A stretch of 64,000 nucleotides of DNA from Larimichthys crocea (lineage: Eukaryota; Chordata; Actinopteri; Sciaenidae), in contig NC_040016.1 in NCBI RefSeq assembly GCF_000972845.2, positions 16,530,368 to 16,594,367 of the forward strand, in the 5' to 3' direction. Below are positions 1 to 33,750 of the stretch, piece by piece. The notes beneath the pieces are model-generated. The model was not told where the DNA came from, did not search any database, and saw nothing but the letters and a program-made list of their open reading frames with translations. Both the position numbers and the translations under genes were made by a program. Within the stretch, counting starts at the first letter, position 1; each line of letters starts with the position of its first letter.

Positions 1-407
1 GGTTCAAAACAGATGGAGCACACTTTCCTGTGGCAGAGCTGTTTAGAGTGTAACTTACAACATGACAGCTGTACTGCACAGCTGATACTATTCACTTCCT
101 GCATGGAGAGTGGGCAGTAGAATGAAAGCACAGAGGATAGGAATAGGAATAGGAGAAGCGTAGGAGAAAAGCTCCCACAATGAGCACAACTGTGTACATG
201 TATTCACCATAGTCTAGGAACAAGATTTATTTTCAGTACCAGATTCAATAAATATGTTTTTAATACAGACAGAGTAACAGCTTTATCGCCATATTGATTG
301 AAAGGACGAGGTCAAATGACTGCATAAACGGATGGAGTCAGAGGATATTCAACACACAGAATGCTTTATAGCTAATATTGTTCTGCACTGATGCTTCTCT
401 CTCTCAG
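1..407 (+). other. asic1: asic1 intron, 3' part
   Basis: Sequence upstream of the first visible asic1 exon. It ends in a CT-rich tract and AG at 406-407, so it is the 3' end of an intron whose 5' end lies outside the window. I see no coding exon in it. Confidence 0.8.
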
Positions 408-7556
<7,149 letters not shown>

Positions 7557-8360
7557 GCAGACCCGGGTGAAGCATCAAAGTGCGTGTTATGCAACCAAAG
7601 CCAACCATACAACAAGACCTATCCAACACGAGGAGCGTGAGGACCTGATACAAAGTCTAACAGAGGCACTTTTTACATAGAAACGGAGTAAAGCAGACAA
7701 ATCAAACACGACAAATGCGATGAAAGGAACTTTCACCCAAAGCAAAGTGGAGAGGAAATCCCAAAAATAAAAATATCTGTTAATTTTCCAGAGAACATTT
7801 CATGCAGCAACTCAAAACTCTCTCTCTCTCTGTGTTTTCCTCTGGAATACTGCCGCAAAGGATGCTCATGGAGAAACCTTGCCAACATGGACCTCTCTTT
7901 CAAAAGACAAAAAATAAAAATGTAAAAATAAACAAGGGGAAATGTACAGTTATCTCACCATGGACAGCAGATCAAAAAAAAAAAAAAAAAAAAGAGCCCC
8001 CATGCCTTTATATAACACATCAACACACGGTGGTTTCACACAACAGCGGCCTGCTAGGGGGACAAATATTCATACTGCTTACTTCATTGTACATGTAGCA
8101 ACATCTGTAACTGTTGCAGCGCTCCATAAAACAACAGCTGGACTCTGTGTCGTTTGTACGAGAATGTATCTGTGTTTCGCAGAGAGTGTAGTCGGGTGTG
8201 CAGGGATTTCGGCGTTTGTGTTGGCAGTGGTAGTGGTAGAGGTGCATCATCTACCGTTTGAAATGTACTGGTGATGATTTCAGGTCTCATCATGTAAATG
8301 CATGCTTGTATCTGTCCACTGCATGTTTTTCATTTCATTTATAATTTAGATTTTTTTTCA

Positions 8361-8408
8361 TACATATATATATATTATATATATATACATACATATATAT
8401 ATATATAA
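8361..8408. repeat. (AT)n-rich simple repeat
   Basis: Alternating AT/TA run with short CATAC breaks, able to form cruciforms. It lies in the presumed asic1 3' UTR. Confidence 0.85.
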
Positions 8409-8495
8409 ATATTACAATTACCAAGTTTGCCTCAGTGATATACAGGAAAAGGAAGATGATACATCCCATGTATTTCTGTTGTGTGTGTAGCTTTT

Positions 8496-8541
8496 CAATG
8501 TGTGTGTGTGTGTGTGCATGTGTGTGTGTGTGTGTGTGTGT
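8496..8541 (+). repeat. (TG)n microsatellite
   Basis: TG dinucleotide run broken once by GCATG. Confidence 0.9.
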
Positions 8542-9044
8542 TCATGATTGCCAACATTAGTACCCAAGCAGGTACAGTGTGTGTTTGTTGATTGTGCAAA
8601 TGAATGAGCTGCACTTAATATAATTTCTCAGATGTTCTGGATTTGTTTGTTTGTTTTTGTTTTTTTTAACATGTGCCGGATGAAGTGAGGAGTCTTCATT
8701 GAACTTCATCTACTATTATCTTGACTGCGTGATGAGATGAGGTGAATTTTTATTCCAGGAGAGCCAATGTGTGTTTGTGGGGCTGTTAATTCTTTCTGTA
8801 TCTGTGTTCTAGTTGCAAAAGTCTTATCAAAGCACAATACCGACAGTATGTAGAGGTGATGTAAAAGACAACGTAATATTCTTCTTGATATATTATCATA
8901 TTATTAATATCGTGTTGATCCGACTGTTTTTTGGTTGTTTTTTTCCTTTTTCTTTCATATGAAACAAACTCGATATTGCCTGATAATCCTGTCTTCATCT
9001 TACAGGTAATAGGCTGGTCTATTTAGATATCAAATCATAAATAA

Positions 9045-12000
9045 AATGTAAATATCATTTTGGAAATTGTTATTCTTCTGAGCTTTTATTCTTATCAGTG
9101 AATTTCCTTTCTGCAGCATTTATTTGTTTGTTTGTTTGTTGAATAAGTAAACAGAGACAAAGCAATGTATTTTTCAACTCCAGATAACGTTCAAATGTTT
9201 ATTTCTAATCACGAGTAGCTCATAGAATATCTGCTCGCCATCTAAGGCATCATGCTCTCTCATATTTTCTCTAATGAACTTGTTACCTTGTGTTTTGCTT
9301 CATACAAAAAAAAAAAAAAAAAAAGCAAAAGGTTTTAGTGATCGGGATCCAAAATAGATATTACTTATCTACTTTACCCATTCATTTGTGGTGCAGTTTA
9401 AGAGCTACCAGCCAACAACACTGGTGTTTTGGAGCTCTATGCTCTTCAAATGTAATTACAGTTTTAGCTGCTGTATGACAAAAGGATGGATGAGAAATAT
9501 CCTGCACAGCAAATACAAGTTTTATCAAGATTGTCAGTCAGCCAGTAGCCGCACATCTTGGACGGCTTCTCTCGTATTCTACTGTACATCTGGTGCTGCC
9601 AACTGCCGCGCTTATATTAGAAAAGCGGCTTGGTGATGCATGAAAATTGGAGCCCGGTTATTTGCCCTTAAACATGGTCTGCCTTGAAATCTTGTTTGTT
9701 CAGTCCACTGCTAGCAGAGATTAAGGGTTATTCTAGGCTGAGAAGTTTACTTTTTGCCTCATAATTTTTTCATGATTTCTTTTAGTGGGAAGCCAAACAT
9801 CAACATTGTTCATCAAATGCAAGAGTGCATTCATGTTTTATTATTCAGAGAAGAAACCTCAGCTGGTAACCACACATTAATAGAAGTGTTAAAGCTCCTG
9901 GACACCAGCTCCAACATCTGACGAAGAGAAGATTTTTTCCTGTTTTGAATGTCTGACAGATGATTTTGCCCCCCTTATGATTTTTACTGTTTTCTGTTGT
10001 ACCTGCCAAGAAGACAAATTAATCAAGAAATAAAATATGATGCTGTTCATTTCCTGTTTGCATTTTGTGTCTTTGTCTGAGCGACAGTGTGCAACTGCAG
10101 AGGAGGTCAGAATACAGGAGAGCGGCCTTGCCAGTGACAGAAATCCTTGAAGAGATGCTTTCTGAATCCTGATAAGGCTCCAGGGCAAAGCAGGTGGGGG
10201 TGTGTGGGAGGTGGCAGTACCAGCAGGAATTGAGACAATCTGAAAATCACTCCAAAAACTCTGGATTAGTAAGGATTTCCAGCAGTATTGTGGCCTTAAT
10301 TGTTGAGTTTCACGTGTGAGCAGATCCAGACATTTTGGCGTCCACATCTTTCCCCCCTGGATTACATTAAATCATTATGTGCCCTCATTCAGCTTCTCGA
10401 TGAAAAAGATCAGAGATGACTGCTCTGTCCTTGCTTTCACCTTGTTGTTTGACACACAGCCAATCTGTGGACAAAATAAGAGAGAGATGCTCCTGTAATG
10501 GAATCTATCCCAAACTGCCTGTCCTTCCTAAATGCCTCTAACACCCTCAGATAATCACACCAGGTAGCTGGATGTGATTTACAGGCCGCTGTTTTCACAC
10601 AGGGAACTTCTATAATCTTTGTTGTTATATTTTAATGAGACTTGATGAGTGCATGCTTTTACCCACATCTATCAGTTTAATTATGTCTTTTGCTGCCAGT
10701 GTACTTGCTCTCCCGATCAAAATCTTTTTTGAAATCCACAGATAATTTCCTCCTAATCCTATTATCACATCTTATCATCTCTACACCAACAAAGAGATAA
10801 CGCTTCTGTTTTACAATAGCTTAATCTGGTGCACAATGTTTTGCCATTTCCACTGAATATATGAAAACACACACTAAAAATCAATCAGCCGAATTTTGTA
10901 CCATGTTGTACCGCATCACCAGCTACATGCTGGGTTAACTTGACCCAGTATCAAAGGTTATTTTGAAGTTGAGAGTTTACCCTCAAACTCTTCATAGTGA
11001 TTGTTAGTTGCACAAAATGCAAAACTTACTTATTTACTTTATTTACTGACATGTAAATTGTGAATTAAAGTGAGCTAGATTAGACTAGACTATATACTAT
11101 ACTTCTACTCCATCACAGGAAAAGTAAAAATTGTACTTTTTCCATTTATATGGCTGGTTTAGTTACTAAATGAGGACGCTGCCTAAGACTGTATCATAAA
11201 AAATACTTTTCTTACTTACCTATGTGCTAACATTACTTTCATATTAACCATTACTATGTATGTTTTCTGTCCACATTTAACATATTTTTATTGAACAAAT
11301 TGTCAGAGCATACAGAAATACATCTCACTGTGATTCTACCTATGATTATATGTGACAGTTAAATTGAATCAAACTTTTATTTTGAAAATTGTTTATGCAA
11401 AATGAGATCAACAAATAAATTATGACTTATTATTATGGATTAATCAACCTGGCAACAAATACAGTAATTGAAATTAAATCCAGCATTATCAACTGCGACA
11501 ATATAGTGGCTCAGGAGGTAGAGTGGGTCCACTACTCAGAAGATCAGTGGTTTGATCGGCCAGTCTGCATGTCAGAGGGCAAGATGCTGAACCCCAATGT
11601 GTGAATGTAGTTAGCTATTCCCTTCTGGTGAGCAGTTGGATTTACCATGTACACATTAATCAATAATTATGATCCAATATTATTCCAAAATGGGTCATTC
11701 TGCATAATTATTTTGGTACTTTATGTATATTTTGCAGGACTTTTACTGAAATAAAAAAATAATCCTGATACTTCTCCCTCCACTGCCAAACAATAATATA
11801 CAAAAACACTAACACTGGCACAAAACAACCCATTATCTTGTACGTTGATTTTCCACCCATTGATACTAGTAAAATTAACCCATGTATTGACCCCAACATA
11901 TAGCCAGTTTTGTGTGTGTTACTTAATATTGTTGGATGAATTTTTAAAGCGGATCTGACACTCGAGCCTGTCTCAGTGCTCTTCCTCTTGCCAGTATGTC

Positions 12001-13500
12001 AGATGAGTCACGTTTCTGCTATAAATTTATCCTGTCAGATCTCTCAGTGCAATTAGGATGCTCAGCCGTTTGTCATAGATAAGGCTGCGGCCCCACTCTT
12101 CTGGGTTTCACTTTACATGCTGCTCATTAAGAGGATTAATAATTACAGCACAGACAAGTTTCTCAGCACTGAAAGACACTGTATTAGATTTCAGACTCTT
12201 GTCTGGCTGATTTGTCCTTTAATTTTTCTTTTTTTCTTGTTCATTTTTGTCCAGATAAGATATCCAGGCTGTCAGAAGGCCTGCAAAGGATAAAGCTAAT
12301 CAACTGCCATCTTACACACACATTGATGTAAAATCCTCTCTCGGGATTTGAAGCACAATGCAACAAATAGGTCTTTTTTCTCCCATGAATAAGGATTGTG
12401 CTACAACTTGTTCCAAAAAAACGTAATGTATCCCCCCTCCTCCCTCGAATGCACTCTCCCAAGCACTGATCAAACACAAACAAGCTATGCAAACAGATGG
12501 GATACCATGTTTTGTACTGTTGTTGCTCCATACTAATTGGGGGGAAATGTAATGGCATCAAAGTCTGGAAACAAGAAAGTGCTTGATTCTACGGCTGACT
12601 GCCAGGACACCAGCCGTTCCACTCTTTATTTGTTGTTTTCTTGTTAATGCAGAGACCACTTCAGAGGTTCAACAGCTTCTGTCTGAGTCTCTCTCCAGAT
12701 GAAACATAATGATGATAATAAACAGTTTTGATTCAATACGGAGGTGCTGTGGCCGTGATTTACATCAGCTAATAATCAAGAATGGAGCTGATTTTCTAAT
12801 TATAAAGCTCTCTTCTGATGAAAGAAAATGTCTCAATGTGAATACCAGAAAATATAATGTCTGTGATTTGTGTGATGACTCAGAGCAAGGGTTTAAATTC
12901 AATAGGAGAGCATCTGACTTGGCATTCAAGTCAGCTATTATAAAACCAAAAATACAATAAAATATCTGAAACCTCAAAGAATATTGTTTTGGTTTTGTAT
13001 TTGTTACCTTTCAGGATTAAATAAAAGATATTTATATATATATACATATATATTGTGTCCTTGAATCATTGATATTGCACAAGTTAAAATTAACTTACAA
13101 AAATCACTTTTATTCCATATTTTATGGGCACATATTTCTTCTACAGTTTACTGTGAGAGGTCCAGGTGCTGTCTGGTTTGGGTTTTAATCCAGTTTGCAG
13201 TGTCTGACAGATGGGTGGGATGGGTGACATGACAAACAATAGGAAGTTAAATTTCTTGGTGCTCATCTAAAACCCAGACAGGGTAGTTTGGTTTGGGTTT
13301 AGTGTCCATCCAGAAATCATATTTTACAGGCAGTGAAGAAACTGGTGGAAAAACACATTCTATGAAGCAATATTGTAGTAGTAGACCTATTTACTAGTTA
13401 TCATTTGACATCATTTGACAACAGACCTAGGTATGGAATAAAATTAGGATAATGAAACAAACAGTTATGGTAAAAGGTTGAACTAGCAAGGGAACATTTT
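9045..13500. other. Gene-free intergenic stretch
   Basis: I find no spliced or single-exon gene here on either strand; the open frames are short and without recognisable protein. Unique-looking stretches at about 10500-10860, 11945-12210 and 12560-12850 have the mixed AT-rich, homeodomain-site-rich look of conserved non-coding elements. One example is the AP-1 site TGAGTCA near 12005 followed by AATTAGGA and GGATTAATAATTACA. About 10925-11890 holds scattered fragments of fish repeats (TGGGTTAACTTGACCCA near 10931, and reversed ACCCATT motifs near 11830-11850). A TA-rich tract lies near 13030-13050. Confidence 0.5.
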
Positions 13501-13516
13501 GTCCTCAAAGTTTACG

Positions 13517-13797
13517 CGTTAGAAGCCGGAAAAATGGGCAAGCAACTAGACAACTGGGTCAGTGAATTTCCAAAATTGCAGCTCTCAGCAGTGGTCAGTA
13601 CTTATCAAAAGTGGTCCGAGAAAGGAAAAGCAGGGAACCAGTGACAGGATCGTGGGAGGTCAAGGCCTATTGATCCATGTGACGAGCAGATCCAACAAAA
13701 GAGCTACTGTAGCTCAAATGGCTCAAAAGTTACTGCTGGTTCTGTAGAAAGGTGTCAAAACACACAGTGCATTGCAGTTGGTTGTGTATGAGGCTGG
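13517..13797 (+). pseudogene. Tc1-like transposase relic
   Basis: A dead fragment of a Tc1/mariner transposase gene, the enzyme that cuts and pastes Tc1-like DNA transposons. The reading frame from 13562 contains SNKRATVAQMAQK, which matches the N-terminal DNA-binding (helix-turn-helix) region of fish Tc1-like transposases. Around it the DNA keeps GAAAAATGGGCAAGC (start-codon region, about 13529) and GGTGTCAAAACACACAGTGC (about 13750). The frame breaks at a TAG at 13746-13748, apparently from a 1-bp deletion, and the earlier part has internal deletions. The catalytic DDE domain and terminal repeats are absent. The fragment is non-functional and acts as an intergenic fossil only. Confidence 0.75.
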
Positions 13798-13918
13798 TGG
13801 TGTGTGTGTGTGTGTGTGTGTACAGTATGTATGTGCTTTATATTCAATAACTTACTATGTTACTCAGCCTAGTTTGGGCGTTTTTACACTTCCTTTATTT
13901 TATTATTTATAATAGTTT

Positions 13919-13983
13919 TTAGACATCTTTAAATAATAATGCTCTAGGACGGTCCTGAAGCATTATTATTTAAAGATGTCTAA
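13919..13983. repeat. Perfect 25-bp inverted repeat (hairpin)
   Basis: Arms 13919-13943 and 13959-13983 are exact reverse complements over 25 bp, beginning TTAGACATCTTT and ending at AATGCT. They enclose a 15-nt loop (13944-13958) that is itself nearly self-complementary (AGGACGGTCCT). The structure is probably a small palindromic element or MITE remnant. It sits about 100 bp upstream of the ACTTG array. Confidence 0.9.
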
Positions 13984-14066
13984 TATATAAATATATATAT
14001 AATTATATAGTCTTTCACTTTATTAAGATCAGATTCTGCAGCTAAAATTACAACAATACGCCAAAG

Positions 14067-14766
14067 GTGACTTGACTTGGACTTGACTTGGCCTATTACA
14101 GGACTTGACTTGACATAGCCTGTGACTTGACTTGACTTGACTTGACATAGCCTGTGACTTGACTTGACTTGACATAGCCTGTGACTTAGACTTGACCTGG
14201 CCTATTACAGGACTTGACTTGACTTGACTTGACATAGCCTGTGACGACTTGACTTGACACAGCCTGTTACTTGACCTGACTTGACTTGACATAGCCTGTG
14301 ACTTGACTTGACTTGACATAGCCTGTGACTTAGACTTGACTTGGCCTATTCCAGGACTTGACTTAACATAGCCTGTGACTTAGACTTGACTTGGCCTATT
14401 CCAGGACTTGACTTGACTTGACTTGACTTGGCCTATTCCAGGACTTAGACTTGGCCTATTACCGGACTTGACTTGACTTGACATAGCCTGTGACTTGACT
14501 TGACTTGACATAGTCTGTGACTTGACCTGACTTGACTTGACATAGCCTGTGACTTAGACTTGACTTGGCCTATTCCAGGACTTGACTTGACTTGACTTGA
14601 CATAGCCTGTGACTTAGACTTGGCCTATTACCAGACTTGACTTGACTTGACATAGCCTGTGACTTGACTTGACTTGACATAGCCTGTGACTTGACCTGAC
14701 TTGACTTGACATAGCCTGTGACTTAGATTTGACTTGGCCTATTACAGGACTTGACTTGACTTGTCC
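14067..14766 (+). repeat. ACTTG-based tandem array (minisatellite)
   Basis: About 700 bp built from three mixed modules: runs of the 5-mer GACTT, a CATAGCCTGT module (about 15 copies counting variants) and a GGCCTATTACAG/CCAG module (about 9 copies). Order and spacing vary, so there is no single fixed unit. The right flank (GGGACTTACTTGAGACTTGC, about 14779-14798, then ACTCGGTCCCATGTCTG) resembles the edge of a dispersed teleost ACTTG repeat, which suggests the array grew inside such an element. It ends about 200 bp before the smarcd1 start codon. The long frames on the - strand through it (repeating SQVKS) are artefacts. Confidence 0.9.
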
Positions 14767-14967
14767 AAGAAAAAATATTTGGGGACTTACTTGAGACTTG
14801 CACATGTGTGACTCGGTCCCATGTCTGCCAGGACCTGGCTGGCCTGGCTGCAGTACCACCACCGTCCAGCAGGGTCCGCTGGGGGACCGTCAGCACCAGT
14901 CAAAACTCTGTTCTCGCTCTCGCGGTAGCTCCGTGCCTCCACCGGCGGCGACATTCAGAGAGAGGAG

Positions 14968-31207
<16,240 letters not shown>

Positions 31208-32750
31208 AGAAAGTTGTCGACGGGTGGCAAATCAGAAAACGTGCTGTGCTGTTGGAGACGACTAATGTGTGTGTGCGCGTGTGTGGGATGTTCAAGTGAA
31301 TTTCTGACAAGAGTTTTCTGACAAACTTAGAGAGACATAGATACTAGATGGCTTTACCATTATATAGGATGTCTTTTTTTTAATCTTCACCCTGCAGCTC
31401 AACTATTAATGCAGTTTGGTTGCTACTTCCTGTTTTGTATCATTTTCCTTCTCCTCACACCAGAGCTCCTTGAGCACAGTGTGTTTTCTCTTGCATGTCT
31501 AAGCCTACCTGCAAGCATTCCTTTCCTTTTTTTAACACATTGTGCCCACACAAAAGTCCAGATTGTACACAAATGAAAAGCCAAGGGTAACCTTTTAATG
31601 TATTTTGTCCCTGAAATCTAAAAATATCTCAAATCAGCTGGAATGTGTTGATTCTGCCACGGCTCTTTGTTCCCCGTTTTCGGAAAGTAAATTTACATTT
31701 CACACTCCTAACCCGGCCCCAAGACGCTTGCCCATTCAGTTAGATATTGATTGTAACCGTGTTTGTAATCAATCAGGCTGCTTTGCCTCATATTGGCTGT
31801 TTGTGTGTCACTTTGTCTTAAGTTCTCATCGGTTTGTTTTGTGCCACAGTCAGACAGACGGAAAAAAAAACGTTTAATAGCTCAATCATGGCAGAATATC
31901 CATGTTTTGTTGAGGGTGGCATTAAGTATGAAGTTGTTTTTCCTTTTCTTTGTTATTATCGATGATCTTTGTTTTAAAAATATGTATTATATCAGTACTT
32001 GTCTTGTTAGCTAGTACAGATAATCAAGGAAGTAGCTAGTATGAGTACCTCTAGTCTATATAGTTTTTGTAAATACTGAGCAGAAAAAAAACTGAAGATG
32101 GATGTGAAGTAAAACTGTATCTCTTATCCTGACAGATGTTTTTCTTAACTCTTTGTCTATGCTCAGATAGTTGAATCAGTATTTATATTATTAATGGGCC
32201 CTCGTTGTCAGAGCACAGTGGTTTAGCTCTCCGCGGCATAAAGACGGCAGTCAAACTTGACGAAAGCTCTGCTCTGCAGGACAAAAACGTGCACGGCATT
32301 CATGTCATCTGCGAGCTAGGAAAAGTTAAATCTCATGCCTTTTAGTTTTGTGTATTTTAATGATGTGCAGAGAAGCCATAAACACTTGAACTAGCTCGTG
32401 TACGTGTGGCCGAGCAGATTTAAAGAGTCGTCGCTTCTTCGTACTCTGGCTGAAGGCCTGACATTTTTGAGTTTAATGGTTGTTTCCCTGTTGAAGGTGA
32501 AGATGAGTGTCCTGGCTGAAACTTTTGCGTGTGTGCATTTCATTAAACGAATTCCAAGAATACACTAATGTGGGTTTGGGCGGGTATGTGATTTAAATTT
32601 CAAACGGTGGAAACCTCTGGGGTGTAAAACATAACACTGGGGGAGGGGGGTTGTGACTGTAGTATTATTTGAATCTGCAGACTTTTTCATGGACCAAACC
32701 TATTTTTCTGTATGTTCTTATTATGTTATAATAAAGGATATGTAAAATGT
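31208..32750 (+). other. smarcd1: smarcd1 3' UTR with polyadenylation signal
   Basis: About 1.5 kb after the TAA at 31205-31207. A clear AATAAA at 32730-32735 is the best candidate polyadenylation signal, followed by a GT-rich stretch (ACGTGTCTGTGG, about 32751). No coding sequence. Confidence 0.75.
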
Positions 32751-33679
32751 ACGTGTCTGTGGCAGTTTCTTTGTCTGACTGATTCTATGACCTGGAAAAT
32801 CTGCTCTAATGTTTCTGTGTAGAAATAACAGGGCTGCAACTAACAATTATTTTCATTGTTGATTCAGCAATTGACCGATTATTTGCAAGTTTTGTATCAC
32901 ATAAATAAAGAAAAGCTAAATTTACCATCAGTAAAAGTAGCAAAAATACTAAGATTACATGTAAACCTTTATCCAAATCTTAAAAATAGATTTCTTTATA
33001 CTGATGCATCAGTACCTAATTTTACTGTTAAACTAGTTTAATCAAGTGTTTCTCAACCTCAGTGTCACATCCCTCTTAAGAGTTGAGATCAATCTGGTAG
33101 TTCTTAAGACTATTGATTGGTAATTTTACAGACTACACTGGATAATCTTTGCTTTTTATAAAATACTGGTTTAAACAGTAACTTCAGCTCTAACTGACAA
33201 ATGTAGGGGATTAAAAAGTACAAAGTAGCATAAAATGGAAATAAAGTACAAGTATCTCAAATCCCCTCTAGCAACAAATGTTTGATATCTGTCTTTTTAC
33301 TGGTTATAAAAATAATTGCAGATTATTTTTTATTCATTTTATTAATTCCAAATCAGATGAGCTTTAGTTTGTAATTAAGAGGACCAGTATTTCCTTTGGT
33401 AATTCCTGCATTAACTTAATTACCAGAAGGCAGTAACACAGTTTTTTCCAATTCATCTAACCAAATGACATGTTAATTGTTCTCATATTATTTCTTCATT
33501 GACTCATTAATAGTCACTTGTAGCTAAGTATTTAATACATTACTGTATTACACAGTTTAAACAGTTGAATCATGGACTACCCTGTTGCTTCTTGTGTGAG
33601 AAAAGTTGTGTCTCTGAGAGGCAGCGGAGCAGACCAACCAGCAGCAGTGGGTGTGTTTGAGCCTCAGCTGTGTGTCTGA
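32751..33679. other. smarcd1-gpd1 spacer
   Basis: About 0.9 kb between the smarcd1 poly(A) signal and the gpd1 promoter. It begins with a copy of the GGGCTGCAACTAAC-type repeat (about 32829-32890) followed by AAGTACAAGTA-like repeat debris near 33215-33260. No gene. Confidence 0.65.
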
Positions 33680-33687
33680 TATAAATA
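33680..33687 (+). promoter_or_regulatory. gpd1: gpd1 TATA box
   Basis: TATAAATA 71 bp upstream of the first ATG. A start about 30 bp downstream would give a 5' UTR of only about 40 nt. This fits a strongly regulated tissue-enriched (muscle/liver) metabolic gene, unlike the TATA-less CpG promoter of smarcd1. Confidence 0.7.
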
Positions 33688-33750
33688 CTTTTTGTCCTGG
33701 CTGCAGCCTGTCTTCACACTAACAGCAGCTTCGTCTGGAAGGTCAGACAC

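Larger units (their letters stand above)
7557..9044 (+). other. asic1: Probable asic1 3' UTR
   Basis: Sequence following the TGA at 7554-7556. AATAAA-type signals occur early (7766-7771 and in the A-rich stretch near 7910-7930), and a later one lies at 9039-9044. Inferred: a long 3' UTR, as is usual for neuronal channels. The real cleavage site cannot be picked from sequence alone. The region includes an A tract (about 7976-7993), an AT-rich tract (8361-8408) and TG repeats (8496-8541). Confidence 0.5.

Noticed and set aside
13919..13983. A microRNA precursor
   Set aside because: The stem is perfectly paired and AT-rich, with no bulges and a short near-palindromic loop. That is more like a palindromic DNA element than a typical vertebrate pre-miRNA.
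14029..14862. Long - strand open frames with repeating SQVKS-type peptides
   Set aside because: They arise from the ACTTG tandem array, whose short modules lack stop codons in some frames. No start context, splice structure or known protein supports them.
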